64,000 nt of DNA. Origin: Paenibacillus oralis. Lineage in GTDB: Bacteria > Bacillota > Bacilli > Paenibacillales > Paenibacillaceae. The DNA is taken from contig NZ_RRCN01000001.1 in NCBI RefSeq assembly GCF_003863965.1, positions 3,864,304-3,928,303 on the forward strand, in the 5' to 3' direction. Below the pieces are notes generated by a model, which was not told where the DNA came from, did not search any database, and worked only from the letters and a program-made list of their open reading frames with translations. This document shows positions 18,123 to 27,438 of this stretch, one piece after another (positions within the stretch are counted from its first letter, which is position 1; each line of letters starts with the position of its first letter). A program made the translations under genes and the position numbers.

Positions 18123-18529
18123 TTGAGCAGATCCATCTGTTTCTGGAGCTTGGCCAGCTGCTGCTTAACCTCGTTCAGTTGGGTATACAGCTTGTTGCTG
18201 TTGTCCGTTTTTTCGCTGGTATTGTCCTTCGTAAACTCAAGCAGTTCGTTAAACGTGTCGACTTTGCCCTGAAGTTCTTCGACTTCTTTCGATAATGCCG
18301 CCAATTGCGAGGTGTAGTCGGCTTTCATTAATTCCGTTTGGCTTTGCCATTTGGCGTCCAGCTGTGCGACCATCGATTGCTTTAAATGATTGCTATAAAA
18401 ATAGGCGGCGGCGATTCCGGCGCCAATCAACAGTACCCAGACGAGCAAAATCAAAGCTACGGAAGGCCTCTGCTTTTTTCGGCTGGGCATCGGTTCAGTG
18501 TCGGTCGCAGGCTCCGTAGAGTAAGACAT
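18119..18529 (-). CDS. Membrane-anchored coiled-coil protein
   Basis: A 136-residue protein with a charged N-terminal cytoplasmic segment and one transmembrane helix (VALILLVWVLLIGAGIAAAY, about 25-44). An outward-facing coiled coil from about 55 to 136 is rich in Leu, Glu, Gln and Lys heptads. Family and function are not recognised. GAGGTG lies 8 bp before ATG 18529; a GTG three bases upstream is possible. The 4-bp overlap with the glycosidase-like gene suggests a scaffold or partner role at the cell envelope. Confidence 0.75.
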   Translation of the reverse strand: MSYSTEPATDTEPMPSRKKQRPSVALILLVWVLLIGAGIAAAYFYSNHLKQSMVAQLDAKWQSQTELMKADYTSQLAALSKEVEELQGKVDTFNELLEFTKDNTSEKTDNSNKLYTQLNEVKQQLAKLQKQMDLLK

Positions 18530-18656
18530 CACATAATCACCTCAAAAACTATTATTCGCAGTACCCATTCTAACACGGCGACATTTTTATCGCAAAAAGG
18601 ATAGATTTAGAGAAAATATGCCAAATTACGTGTCGTTTTTGGTTTGCCGCCGCCGG

Positions 18657-18686
18657 TTGTCTGGAAACTTTGTCCTGGGGTACAAT
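18657..18686 (+). promoter_or_regulatory. Promoter of the aminotransferase-like gene
   Basis: TTGTCT and TACAAT are 18 bp apart. The predicted transcript would start near 18693, which argues against the ATG at 18695 and for a start further in. Confidence 0.5.
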
Positions 18687-18694
18687 CGCCGTAA

Positions 18695-20182
18695 ATGAAG
18701 CAGTGGAGAGGGGGAGTACATCTGAAATTCTGGCTGGAGATGTTAGGGAGAAGTTTGCCGCCCGCTTTTGTGCTTGCAGCCGAAGAACGTCTGGAAAACG
18801 GAACGTTGATCGGGTTGGCCGGGTCGCACGGGAATGGAGTACGGGATTTACGGGATGAAGATATATTAAATGAAGAAAACATTCCACAGGATGAAAGCGG
18901 GGATGGCGTGCCGGCGGCGGGAAGGGCGGATCGTACGCTGGTGGATTGGCTGGCCGCCGCTTACGCCAAATGCGAGGGCGGAGAGTCGCTCCCGCCGCAG
19001 CAATGGCTGCTTGCGGAAAGCGCCGATGGGGCGCTTGAGTTGGCGCTGCGGACGATGGTTCCCGGCGGCGGGGCGGTGCTGGTCGAAACGCCCGCCGCGC
19101 CGGAGGCGCTGGAGCTGATGCGCCGCCTGGGGCTGCGGGCCGTCCCGGTGGAGTGCGACCGGGACGGCATGCTGCCGGACGATGTGCGGCGGAAGGCGCG
19201 GCTGGCCGGGGGCAAGCCGGGGGCCCTGGCGTATGTGACGCCGCACTTCTCGAATCCGTCCGGCCGGGTGTGGAGCCGGCAGCGCAAGCTGGAGCTGCTT
19301 GCGCTGAGCGCGGAGCTGGAGCTGCCGCTCGTGGAGGACGACACGGCAGGAGCGCTGCCGTTTGCGCTGTTATTGAAAAATCCGAAGGTTCCTGAAGCTC
19401 CGGAAGCCCGGGAAGCGAAGGATGCTGCGGAGGAGAGGTTGACGGCGGCGGGGCCGGGAGACAAAATGCCGAGAACGGTGTTGCCGGGGGATGAAATACC
19501 GAAAGCGGTGTTGCTGGGGGATGAAATACTGAAAGCGGTGGTGCCGGAATGCTGCGAGTCTCTGTTCCGCTTGCGGCGGACGGCGGGGATTTCCGGGGCC
19601 GAGGTGATCGGCGTTGGCTCGTTTGAGCGGACGCTTCTGCCGCAACTGCCTTTGGCTTGGCTGCGCGGCGAGGCGGAGGCGATGGAAAGGCTGCGGCGGG
19701 AAGCGGGGCGCGGGAGCGGCGGCGATTTGTCCGCGGCGGGCCGGGCTAGCCAAAGGCGCGAGGCCGATCGAACCGCGGACGATCGGGCCGTGGCCGCAAG
19801 AGCCGGGCGGCTTCGCGCCTGGCTCGCCTCGCCCGCGGCCGCGCGGCATGCCGCCGCAGCCGCGGCGGCGTACACAGCGCGCCGCGCGCTCGCGCTGGAG
19901 CTGCTGCAGGCGCCCGCCTGGCGGGGCGCCTGTGCAGCCGATCCCGGCGGCGGGCTGTACCTGTGGGTCAGCCTGCCCGCCGGGATCTCCAGCGAAGCGC
20001 TGCTGCGCGCTTCGCTGCTGGAGGGCACAGCGTTCCTGCCGGGGACGCTGTGCTACGCCGGTGAGCCGGATGATAGCTTCATCCGGCTCACTGTGGCCGC
20101 GCTCGAAGAAGCGCGGCTACGCGAGGGGCTGGCGCGCATCGCCGCCGCCCTCGCCGGTTTCACGGCGCGTTCCGGCAGCTGA
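18695..20182 (+). CDS. Aminotransferase-fold protein lacking the PLP lysine
   Basis: The sequence follows the fold type I aminotransferase domain as found in MocR regulators, but has no helix-turn-helix. ALAYVTPHFSNPSGRVW (Asn site) and LPLVEDDTAG (Asp site) are present. The PLP-lysine motif, normally GSFSKTLAPGLRLGW, reads GSFERTLLPQLPLAW, so the lysine position is Arg. Two low-complexity insertions interrupt the domain. One is built from a 30-bp DNA repeat at 19441-19547 giving PGDEIPKAVL-type decapeptides; the other is Arg/Ala-rich at about 340-390. The local GC content is very high. A CTG at 18722 after GAGAGGGGGAG may be the true start given the promoter position. It is probably not a working aminotransferase, and it could be a decaying gene. 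Confidence 0.6.
   Translation: MKQWRGGVHLKFWLEMLGRSLPPAFVLAAEERLENGTLIGLAGSHGNGVRDLRDEDILNEENIPQDESGDGVPAAGRADRTLVDWLAAAYAKCEGGESLPPQQWLLAESADGALELALRTMVPGGGAVLVETPAAPEALELMRRLGLRAVPVECDRDGMLPDDVRRKARLAGGKPGALAYVTPHFSNPSGRVWSRQRKLELLALSAELELPLVEDDTAGALPFALLLKNPKVPEAPEAREAKDAAEERLTAAGPGDKMPRTVLPGDEIPKAVLLGDEILKAVVPECCESLFRLRRTAGISGAEVIGVGSFERTLLPQLPLAWLRGEAEAMERLRREAGRGSGGDLSAAGRASQRREADRTADDRAVAARAGRLRAWLASPAAARHAAAAAAAYTARRALALELLQAPAWRGACAADPGGGLYLWVSLPAGISSEALLRASLLEGTAFLPGTLCYAGEPDDSFIRLTVAALEEARLREGLARIAAALAGFTARSGS
19441..19547 (+). repeat. 30-bp tandem repeat inside the aminotransferase-like gene
   Basis: About 3.5 copies of a 30-bp unit (core GGGGGATGAAATAC then GAAAGCGGTG). The two middle copies differ at few positions; the first is diverged. 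The length is a multiple of three, so the reading frame is kept. Confidence 0.8.
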
Positions 20183-20397
20183 ACGCGCCTTATCGCGCCA
20201 GGCGCGCCCGAGCATGGCCCAATCGCCATCGGCCACGACTGGCTTGCACTGGGCCGCCTGCACTTCGGTTGCCACCCGTTCACACAAACGGCCAGCCGCT
20301 GCCGGTCCTGCACGTTCACTTAGACCGGAGCATCGCCAGGCCACCACGCCCCTGTCTCTCGCCGGGCCACGTCCCTCGCCCAAAGCCCACGCCCGGC

Positions 20398-21153
20398 CTA
20401 CTCCGCCCCCTCGCTCCGCTCCAAGGCCGCCGCGGTGCGCCGCCACGCATCGACGACGTGGGCGTATTGCCGCAGGCCTTCCGCCCCCGCGGGCGTCAGA
20501 CAATAGCGGCCGCGGGCGACGCGGCGGAACCAGCCGTAGTAGTCGCGCTGCAGAATCGCCGCGGCGCTGCCGACGCCGCTGCGGTCGCGCGCGTCCTTTG
20601 GGGCCATCTCTCCACCGCCTTCCTGCAAGGCGAGCGCGACGCGCAGCGCCCTTTCGCGGTACGCCGTCACCAGCTTGGTGCCGTGGCTGCCGCCGACGTT
20701 ATAATCGCCGCTGCGCTCATGAAATTCGTGCATCAGCCGTTCCGCCCGCCTTTTGACGACCTTGGGTCCCGGGTTGTACACGGTGTCTCCGGGCGCACAT
20801 AAAATTTCCACAAACGCCGGTTTCGTTTTATACCGGGTGACTGCGATAAGCCCTAGCCCCAACCTGCGGCACAATACGGTGATTTCGCTCCAGCGCTGGT
20901 TGTGCGCCCCTTTTTTCGTGCGGTTTTTCTCCACGGCCAAATAAACCTCGCGGCTCAGCTTTTGCCGTTCCAATCCCTGCAGCAGCAGCGGCAGATTAAA
21001 CGTTTTTTTCATTTCGACGATCAGCGGCTCATCGCTGTCCGGCCGCAGGCCGACCAGGTCGCAATGGCGCACCTCGCTGCGCACGATGTATCCGCGCTCC
21101 TCAAAAAAAGCCTTCAACGGGGCGTATAATTCCGTCTCATGCTGTACTGCCAT
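20398..21153 (-). CDS. DUF2161 protein, PD-(D/E)XK nuclease-like
   Basis: A 251-residue protein of the DUF2161 family. The nuclease-fold core is seen as CDLVGLRPDSDEPLIVEMKK (about 34-53), giving the D...ExK pattern of PD-(D/E)XK enzymes. A following segment, EVYLAVEKN, fits the next strand and helix. The C-terminal part (about 185-240) resembles a winged helix (LQRDYYGWFRRVARGRYCLT). No biological role is established for the family. The start ATG 21153 follows AAAGGAGATC. The gene converges on the aminotransferase-like gene; the 215-bp GC-rich gap between them holds no visible terminator. Confidence 0.8.
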   Translation of the reverse strand: MAVQHETELYAPLKAFFEERGYIVRSEVRHCDLVGLRPDSDEPLIVEMKKTFNLPLLLQGLERQKLSREVYLAVEKNRTKKGAHNQRWSEITVLCRRLGLGLIAVTRYKTKPAFVEILCAPGDTVYNPGPKVVKRRAERLMHEFHERSGDYNVGGSHGTKLVTAYRERALRVALALQEGGGEMAPKDARDRSGVGSAAAILQRDYYGWFRRVARGRYCLTPAGAEGLRQYAHVVDAWRRTAAALERSEGAE

Positions 21154-21248
21154 GACGATCTCCTTTACAAGGTTGTTCAAAAAGTTATCTTTCCATGACG
21201 AAGCAAGTTCATGAAGTGGATCGGCGTCGAATCTTGAATTCAGCCGGG

Positions 21249-21370
21249 CACAAGCCTATGCTTACGAAGCATGTTTCCTGCGGAAACATTTCAGTTGCTC
21301 ACGTACCCTCACAAGTCTATGCTTCCGAAGCCGTTTTCTCCGAAAACGTTCAGCTCCGCTCCTCAGTCCC
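21249..21370. repeat. Two tandem 61-bp units, each with two hairpins
   Basis: CACAAGCCTATGCTT at 21249 and CACAAGTCTATGCTT at 21310 begin two copies of a 61-bp unit. In each, a GCTT/AAGC stem is followed by a second stem (GTTTCC/GGAAAC or CGTTTTC/GAAAACG). The stems are kept by paired changes. It lies upstream of the DUF2161 gene. Confidence 0.7.
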
Positions 21371-21474
21371 TAGTAGAATGATCCGGAAATAATACGGCTT
21401 ATCTGCGACAGGTGCCATGGATCACATTGTTCTATATTAGTCTTGCGCGCTCAGGGGAAGCGTCCCCCATAAAA

Positions 21475-21668
21475 TAGCGGAACTTTAGGGTCTTATTTTC
21501 CGAATTTGAGCCTATTCATCACCATAGGGGAACTTTTGGGTCTTATTTTTCGATGAACAGGTCGGAAGGCAGCCTTTCGCCACTAAATCGTGAACATAGC
21601 GCCATAAAATTCCTCTATTTCACGCAACATGAGGGATATCGCTGAAATAGCGCCCTTTTTTTCCTTTA
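21475..21668. repeat. Four-box palindromic element, subtype B, copy 3 (intact reference)
   Basis: Boxes start at 21475, 21525 (forward) and 21597, 21648 (inverted); spacing is 50 and 51 bp. Similarity to the copy at 58.1-59.9 kb extends past the boxes on both sides (21461-21747). The rest of the gap to prkA (21750-22063) holds only the prkA leader. Confidence 0.88.
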
Positions 21669-22063
21669 TGTTGTCGCCCGAGATCTTCAATAGACTAATT
21701 TTGCTGTTTTCTCAAGTTTTCACTTGCCCTCATGCTAACGTTATTTCCAGAATCGTCTACTTGCCTCATCCAACTAAAGCGTTTTGAAGAAACGCACATC
21801 GGGAGCATAAGTTTCGGTCCTGAAAACCTAACTTTTTGAACTCGCATTTTACGTATCCATAATCAGTACAAATTATAGCACAAACTTCAATCCCCACTTT
21901 TTCGATGCGAATATTTTTAGCCCGAAAACGGTCAACTTCTCGGGAAAAGCCGCATAGGAATGTAATACACTTTTCTATGTGAAAGCTCCATTTAAATTCA
22001 GCTTCAGATACAAAGGCCGGGGACGCGGGAGAACCCCCAAGCGGGATACAGGAGGTACCTAAC

Positions 22064-23959
22064 ATGGACATTTTTGAACGTATAGCGGCTTACCGGGCGG
22101 AAAGCGACTCTTTGTCGTGGAGCGGCACATTTAAACAATATATCGAACTTTTGGCCAAGGACTCTTCGCCGGCGATGACCGCCCATGCCAGAGTTTATGA
22201 AATGATTAAGTCTTATGGGATAGAGGAAGTTGACGGCCGGAAAAGGTATAAGTTTTTCGAGCAGGAAATTTTCGGGCTGGATCGGGCGATCGAAAAGCTG
22301 GTCGAGGAATATTTTCACTCCGCCGCCCGCCGGCTGGACGTGCGAAAACGGATCTTGCTTCTGATGGGCCCGGTCAGCGGCGGCAAATCGACGCTGGTGA
22401 CGCTGCTGAAACGGGGGCTGGAGAAATTTTCGCGGACGGACAAAGGGGCCGTATATGCCATTGCCGGCTGCCCGATGCATGAGGACCCGCTCCATCTCGT
22501 TCCGCATGAGCTGAGGCCCGAGGTGGAGAAGGCGCTGGGCGTCCGGATCGAAGGCAACTTATGCCCGGTCTGCCAGTTAAAGCTCAAAACGGAGTACGGC
22601 GGCGACATTGAAAACGTCAGGGTGGAGCGGGTGCTGCTCTCTGAAGATGAGCGGATCGGCATCGGCACGTTCAGCCCTTCCGATCCGAAGTCGCAGGACA
22701 TTGCCGATTTGACGGGAAGCATCGATTTCTCGACGATTACCGAATACGGATCGGAGTCCGACCCCCGGGCATACCGGTTTGACGGCGAACTGAACAAAGC
22801 CAACCGCGGGCTGATGGAATTTCAGGAAATGCTGAAATGCGACGAAAAGTTTTTGTGGAACCTGCTGTCGCTGACCCAGGAAGGCAACTTCAAGGCCGGC
22901 CGGTTTGCGCTGATCAGCGCGGATGAGCTGATTGTTGCCCATACGAACGAGGCGGAATATAAATCGTTTATCGCCAACAAGAAAAACGAGGCCCTGCAGT
23001 CGCGGATGATTGTCATGCCGATTCCGTACAACCTCAAGGTGTCCCAGGAGGAGAAAATTTACGCGAAGCTGATCGGCCAAAGCGATATGAACCACATTCA
23101 CATTGCCCCGCATGCGTTAAGGTCGGCGGCGATTTTTTCCATCTTGACCCGGCTCAAGGAAACGAAAAAGCAGGGCGTCGATCTGGTAAAAAAAATGCGC
23201 CTTTACGACGGCGAGGAAGTGGAGGGCTACAAGGACGCCGATTTGAAAGAGCTGCAAAACGAATACCTGGAGGAAGGGATGTCCGGCGTCGATCCGCGCT
23301 ACGTGATCAACCGGATTTCCAGCGCGCTGATCAAGCAGGACCTGCACTGCATGGGGGCGCTCGATATTTTGCGGGCGATCAAGGACGGCCTCGATCAGCA
23401 TGCCTCCATCACGAAGGAGGAACGCGAGCGCTATTTGAACTTTATCGGCATCGCCCGGAAGGAATACGACGAACTGGCCAAAAAAGAAGTGCAAAAAGCG
23501 TTTGTGTATTCGTTTGAAGAGTCGGCGCGCACGCTGTTTGAGAACTACCTCGACAACATCGAGGCATTTTGCAACTGGACGAAAATCCGCGATCCGCTGA
23601 CGGACGAGGAACTGGACCCCGATGAGCGCCTGATGCGTTCGATAGAGGAGCAGATCGGCATCTCGGAAAACGCCAAAAAGGCGTTCCGGGAGGAGATCCT
23701 GATCCGCATTTCCGCCTACTCGCGGAAAGGGAAAAAATTCGAATACAATCATCACGACCGGCTGCGGGAGGCGATCGAAAAGAAGCTGTTCGCCGATCTC
23801 AAGGATATCGTGAAAATTACGACGTCGACCAAAACGCCGGACGAAAACCAGTTGAAGCGGATCAACGAGGTCAGCAAACGGCTGATCGACGAGCACGGGT
23901 ATTGCCCGGTATGCGCCAACGAGCTGCTGCGCTATGTCGGAAGTTTGTTGAACCGTTAG
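22064..23959 (+). CDS. prkA: PrkA serine protein kinase
   Basis: A 631-residue AAA+-related protein kinase of the PrkA/YeaG family, made in the mother cell during Bacillus sporulation and in stress or starvation elsewhere. The Walker A motif is GPVSGGKSTL near residues 101-110. CPVCQLKL near 170 and NRGLMEFQEMLK near 250 are typical, followed by the kinase-related C-terminal part with CPVCANELLRYVG at the end. RBS ACAGGAGG precedes ATG 22064. Its usual partners, yhbH and spoVR, lie just downstream on the opposite strand, so the three-gene set is kept but in convergent layout. Confidence 0.95.
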   Translation: MDIFERIAAYRAESDSLSWSGTFKQYIELLAKDSSPAMTAHARVYEMIKSYGIEEVDGRKRYKFFEQEIFGLDRAIEKLVEEYFHSAARRLDVRKRILLLMGPVSGGKSTLVTLLKRGLEKFSRTDKGAVYAIAGCPMHEDPLHLVPHELRPEVEKALGVRIEGNLCPVCQLKLKTEYGGDIENVRVERVLLSEDERIGIGTFSPSDPKSQDIADLTGSIDFSTITEYGSESDPRAYRFDGELNKANRGLMEFQEMLKCDEKFLWNLLSLTQEGNFKAGRFALISADELIVAHTNEAEYKSFIANKKNEALQSRMIVMPIPYNLKVSQEEKIYAKLIGQSDMNHIHIAPHALRSAAIFSILTRLKETKKQGVDLVKKMRLYDGEEVEGYKDADLKELQNEYLEEGMSGVDPRYVINRISSALIKQDLHCMGALDILRAIKDGLDQHASITKEERERYLNFIGIARKEYDELAKKEVQKAFVYSFEESARTLFENYLDNIEAFCNWTKIRDPLTDEELDPDERLMRSIEEQIGISENAKKAFREEILIRISAYSRKGKKFEYNHHDRLREAIEKKLFADLKDIVKITTSTKTPDENQLKRINEVSKRLIDEHGYCPVCANELLRYVGSLLNR

Positions 23960-24046
23960 GCGATAGGGTGACGGCAAAAAAGGTGGAGGGGAAAATCCCC
24001 TTCACCTTTTTGAATGGAAGCCCAAGTGCTTGGCCAGCTGTCCGGC

Positions 24047-24229
24047 TAACGGACCCCAAAGACGTTAAATGGGCCAAAACGGAGGTTGCAAAAATGTAAC
24101 GGACTCCAGCGCCGTTATTCTCATCAAACTTATGCAAATTACCCCTTGCGAAGCGGAATAACGCCTTGTAGGTCCGTTACATTGGGAAATACCTGGGAAA
24201 TGTGCGAATAAGGTCATTACGGTCCGTTA
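24047..24229. repeat. Four-box palindromic element, subtype C, copy 2
   Basis: TAACGG boxes start at 24047 and 24097; inverted boxes end in CCGTTA at 24179 and 24229. Spacing is exactly 50 bp in each half; total 183 bp. It begins about 90 bp past the prkA stop. Confidence 0.9.
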
Positions 24230-24247
24230 CGGATCGAGCTGCCATTC

Positions 24248-24430
24248 TAACGGTTGTCAGCGTCGTTATTTCGGCAAAATGCCGAGGAAATTAATTTTAA
24301 CGGTTGTGGCAGAGCCTATTTTGCCTTTTTTCTGCAAATTTGAGCCTTTTTCGCTTAAATAGGCGCGCTCACAACCGTTAGAAATTGAAACCCCGTCTTT
24401 TCGGCTAATTAGGCGCGATTACAACCGTTA
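24248..24430. repeat. Four-box palindromic element, subtype C, copy 3
   Basis: Boxes TAACGGTTGTCAGCGTCG at 24248 and TAACGGTTGTGGCAGAGC at 24298; inverted boxes ending ACAACCGTTA at 24380 and 24430. Length is 183 bp. The 26-bp linkers of the two halves are also roughly complementary, so nearly the whole element is one long imperfect palindrome. It is in tandem with copy 2, 18 bp apart. Confidence 0.9.
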
Positions 24431-24440
24431 GCGAAAGACC

Positions 24441-24535
24441 GGAGACCTGGAGACCCGGAGACCCAGAGACCCAGAGGCCCAGAGGCCCAGAGGCCCGGAT
24501 ACCCCTAGGCCAGGATACCCCGAGGCCCGAGGGCC
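24441..24535. repeat. 8-bp minisatellite
   Basis: About 12 copies of an 8-bp unit (GGAGACCC, AGAGGCCC, GGATACCC variants), directly after the four-box tandem and before the 3' end of spoVR. Confidence 0.85.
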
Positions 24536-24616
24536 GAACGTTTCACTCCAAACGAAAGGATCTGCCATCTGATCTTGTGGTCCAACACCTATTTCGGCGC
24601 ACAGGTTACGCTTCCC

Positions 24617-26062
24617 TTACAGCATCTTCCGCAGATGCTTCTGCCCGTCGTAGGAGAACAGCGCGCGTTTGTCTTCGATCACGGTTTCCAGGTGCACGGG
24701 CCGGCCCCATAAACGGTAGACGTGGGGGAGCGTATGCTCCAAATATTTCAGGTCGAGCTCCAGTCCTTCATATTGATGCCCCAGCAGCAGCTCGCCGGAG
24801 CGGAGGTAGTCGCCGTCCTGGACGACGATGTACGGGGAGCCGCCGTTCACGCGGGTGGCTACCAGCTGATCGCGGATGTGTTCCCACGTCTTGTCGGTGA
24901 TTTTCCATTCCGGGCCCTGCTTCTCGAAAATGTACAGGTCGAGGTCGCGCACCAGATCTTTGGTCAAATAGCTGCGCAGGAAGGAGGTATCGGAGTCGAG
25001 CTCGCGCACTTCGAAAATCTTTTCCCGGCCCTGTCCGGGTTCCCGGCCATAGCGCTCCCGTTCCTCTTTCGCCGGATTGTCCCAGCGCCGCTCGATATCC
25101 TCGAAAACTTTCAGCCCGAGATAATACGGGTTCAGGCTTTGCCGCGACGGCTGCACGACCGAGGCGTTCAGCTTGGCGAATTCGATCGTTTCGTCACTGG
25201 TCAGGTCGAGCTCGCGGATAATGCGCTGATGCCAATAGGAGGCCCAGCCTTCGTTCATGATTTTCGTCTCCATCTGCGGCCAGAAATACAGCATTTCCTC
25301 GCGCAGCATGCTCATGATGTCCCGCTGCCAGTCCTCCAGCGTTTCCGAGTACTCCTGGATGAACCACATGATGTCCTTCTCCGGCTCAGGGGGAAATAAG
25401 GACTCTTTAGCTTTGGTTTTGGCTTCAGCTTCACGCTTATCGGCAACGTCGTCCAGCTCCCACAGGTCGTCGTATTCCTTCGGCTTGACCTGCCCCTGCC
25501 GCCCTTCCTTGGCGAGTCGCAGCTTTTCTGCCATCTGCCGGCTTTTATCGTAGCGTTTCGGTTTGATCAGCTGCGGGTCGACATGCTCCTGGATGGCCAG
25601 CACGTCATCAAGGAAGCTTTCCACCGTACCTTTGCCGTACATCAGCTCGTAGCGGCTGATCCGCTCGGCGGTGGCGGACATGCTCTCCACCATGTCGCGG
25701 TTGGTGACGGAGAAACGCACATTGTTTTTGAAAAAATCGCAGTGCGCCAGCACATGCGCAACGATCAGTTTGTTTTGGATCAGGGAGTTGCCTTCCAGCA
25801 GAAAGGCATAACACGGGTTCGAGTTGATGACGAGCTCGTAGATTTTGCTTAGCCCGAAGTCGTATTGCATCTTCATCTTGTTGAACGCTTTGCCGAAGCT
25901 CCAGTGCGAGAAGCGGGTAGGCATGCCGTAGGCGCCAAACGTATAAATGATGTCGGCGGGGCAGATTTCGTACCGCATCGGATAATAGTCGAGGCCAAAG
26001 GAGCCGGCGATTTCCATAATTTCCGCGATCGCGTATTCGAGTTGCTCATGTTCGCTGTTCAA
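24617..26062 (-). CDS. spoVR: SpoVR-family stage V sporulation protein
   Basis: A 481-residue cytoplasmic protein of the SpoVR/YcgB family, linked to spore cortex formation in Bacillus and co-expressed with PrkA and YhbH homologs. Segments typical of the family include [20 protein letters not shown] near 27, [24 protein letters not shown] [20 protein letters not shown] near 100, and [13 protein letters not shown] near 270. The biochemical role is unknown. The start is TTG 26062, overlapping the yhbH stop as TTGA, with a G-rich ribosome site (GGGGGGCGG) upstream, so translation is coupled. Confidence 0.94.
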   Translation of the reverse strand: MNSEHEQLEYAIAEIMEIAGSFGLDYYPMRYEICPADIIYTFGAYGMPTRFSHWSFGKAFNKMKMQYDFGLSKIYELVINSNPCYAFLLEGNSLIQNKLIVAHVLAHCDFFKNNVRFSVTNRDMVESMSATAERISRYELMYGKGTVESFLDDVLAIQEHVDPQLIKPKRYDKSRQMAEKLRLAKEGRQGQVKPKEYDDLWELDDVADKREAEAKTKAKESLFPPEPEKDIMWFIQEYSETLEDWQRDIMSMLREEMLYFWPQMETKIMNEGWASYWHQRIIRELDLTSDETIEFAKLNASVVQPSRQSLNPYYLGLKVFEDIERRWDNPAKEERERYGREPGQGREKIFEVRELDSDTSFLRSYLTKDLVRDLDLYIFEKQGPEWKITDKTWEHIRDQLVATRVNGGSPYIVVQDGDYLRSGELLLGHQYEGLELDLKYLEHTLPHVYRLWGRPVHLETVIEDKRALFSYDGQKHLRKML

Positions 26063-27219
26063 CTGGCCGCCCCCCCTTCGCGCTTGTGGAAAAACCGCTT
26101 CAGCGCGTTATAGACCTCGCCTTTTTCCTTGATAACGTAATACATGAATTTCTCCTGCTTGATGTTCCGGTAAGCGGACATCAGGGTGCTGCCGCGGTTG
26201 TATTGATTGACCTCGCCGTAGCCGAACAGATTGCAGCGCTTCATGAGCTCCATGATCAGCTTGATGCAGCGTTCGTTGTCGCTCGTCAGGTTATCGCCGT
26301 CCGAGAAATGAAACGGGTAGATGTTGTAGCTGGACGGGGAGTAACGGGAATCGATGATTTCCAGCGCTTTTTGGTATACGGACGAGCAGATCGTGCCGCC
26401 GCTTTCGCCGCGGGTGAAAAACTCCTCTTCGCTGACCTCTTTGGCCTCCGTGTGGTGGGCGAGAAACACGATCTCCACCTTTTCGTACTGCCGCCGCAAA
26501 AAGCGGGTCATCCAGAAGAAAAAGCTGCGCGCGCAATATTTTTCAAATGCGCCCATGCTGCCCGATGTATCCATCATGGCGATGATGACGGCGTTACTGT
26601 GGGGGACGACGACTTCCTCCCACGTTTTGTAGCGCAGATCGTCGGGCGTGATGCCGTGGATGCCCGGCGTGCCGGCCGTCGCGTTGCGGCGGAGATTTTC
26701 CAGGATCGTCCGCTTTTTGTCGATGTTGGACATGAGGCCTTTTTTGCGTATATCGTTGAAACGGTAGGATTCAGTCTCCAATTGGTCTTTGTCTTTTTCC
26801 TGAATGAAAGGCAGCTCCAGCTCCTCGAACAGCATATCCTCCAGCTCCTCGATGCTGATGTCCGCCTCCACGTAGTCGACTCCCGGCCGATCGCCGGCTT
26901 TGCCGCCTTTTCCGTTATCCTTGGGACTGTCTTGGCCAAGCACGTCACCGACTTCGCTGCTCCCGTCACCCTGGCCGACATGCTTTTGCTTCTGATAGTT
27001 ATGGATAAACCGGTATTCCTCCAAATTGCGGAGGGGTACCTTGATGATCTGCTTTCCGTCCGACATAATGATGTTTTCCTCGGTCACGAGATCGGGGAGA
27101 TTTTGCCGGATGACTTCCCGCACCTTCTCCTGGTGGCGCTGCTGATCCTGATACCCTTTCCGGTGCAGCGACCAATCTTCTTTGGAGACGATGAAATTGT
27201 AACGATCGGGCGTAGACAT
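26059..27219 (-). CDS. yhbH: YhbH/YeaH-family sporulation protein with vWA domain
   Basis: A 386-residue protein (DUF444 family) expected to work with PrkA. The N-terminal part is charged and probably flexible (about 85-125, Gly/Lys/Asp-rich). The von Willebrand A-type domain begins near 205, with the metal site DTSGSMG followed by [31 protein letters not shown] near 265 and the [16 protein letters not shown] segment are typical of the family. ATG 27219 follows GGAGGTG at 6 bp; upstream in-frame codons to 27285 lack a ribosome site. It is first in a two-gene unit with spoVR. Confidence 0.94.
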   Translation of the reverse strand: MSTPDRYNFIVSKEDWSLHRKGYQDQQRHQEKVREVIRQNLPDLVTEENIIMSDGKQIIKVPLRNLEEYRFIHNYQKQKHVGQGDGSSEVGDVLGQDSPKDNGKGGKAGDRPGVDYVEADISIEELEDMLFEELELPFIQEKDKDQLETESYRFNDIRKKGLMSNIDKKRTILENLRRNATAGTPGIHGITPDDLRYKTWEEVVVPHSNAVIIAMMDTSGSMGAFEKYCARSFFFWMTRFLRRQYEKVEIVFLAHHTEAKEVSEEEFFTRGESGGTICSSVYQKALEIIDSRYSPSSYNIYPFHFSDGDNLTSDNERCIKLIMELMKRCNLFGYGEVNQYNRGSTLMSAYRNIKQEKFMYYVIKEKGEVYNALKRFFHKREGGAAS

Positions 27220-27354
27220 GGTGAACACCTCCATATGTGGATTTACGCCAGCGCTGTGAAGTGGATGTAAATAAAGTATATTCACGGAGTGAGGCGATAT
27301 GTGAGGGTGAGCGGCGGTTGCAATGTTTTGCGTACAGCTTTTCCCTTGAAAATT

Positions 27355-27382
27355 TTGAGAATTTTATGCTTAAAAGTATATT
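27355..27382 (+). promoter_or_regulatory. Possible promoter of the nar gene cluster
   Basis: TTGAGA and TATATT are 16 bp apart in an AT-rich stretch, about 50 bp before the first gene. I see no clear Fnr (TGTGA-N6-TCACA) site. Confidence 0.4.
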
Positions 27383-27438
27383 AATTAGATTCATAACAAA
27401 CTTTAGTAATAAATCAGTGAGAAAAGGAAGTGATGCGG

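Noticed and set aside
18961..20756. Long frames on both strands across the aminotransferase-like gene
   Set aside because: They are by-products of very high GC content; they lack starts with ribosome sites and any domain similarity.
22016..22055. Possible ydaO-type (c-di-AMP) riboswitch fragment upstream of prkA (GCCGGGGACGCGGG)
   Set aside because: Only a short GC-rich similarity to the first part. The conserved second half is absent and the coding sequence begins at once.
24047..24430. Regularly spaced 24-bp repeats resembling a CRISPR array
   Set aside because: Boxes are degenerate, change orientation halfway, number only four per element, and no cas gene is nearby. The linkers of the two halves are partly complementary rather than unique spacers.
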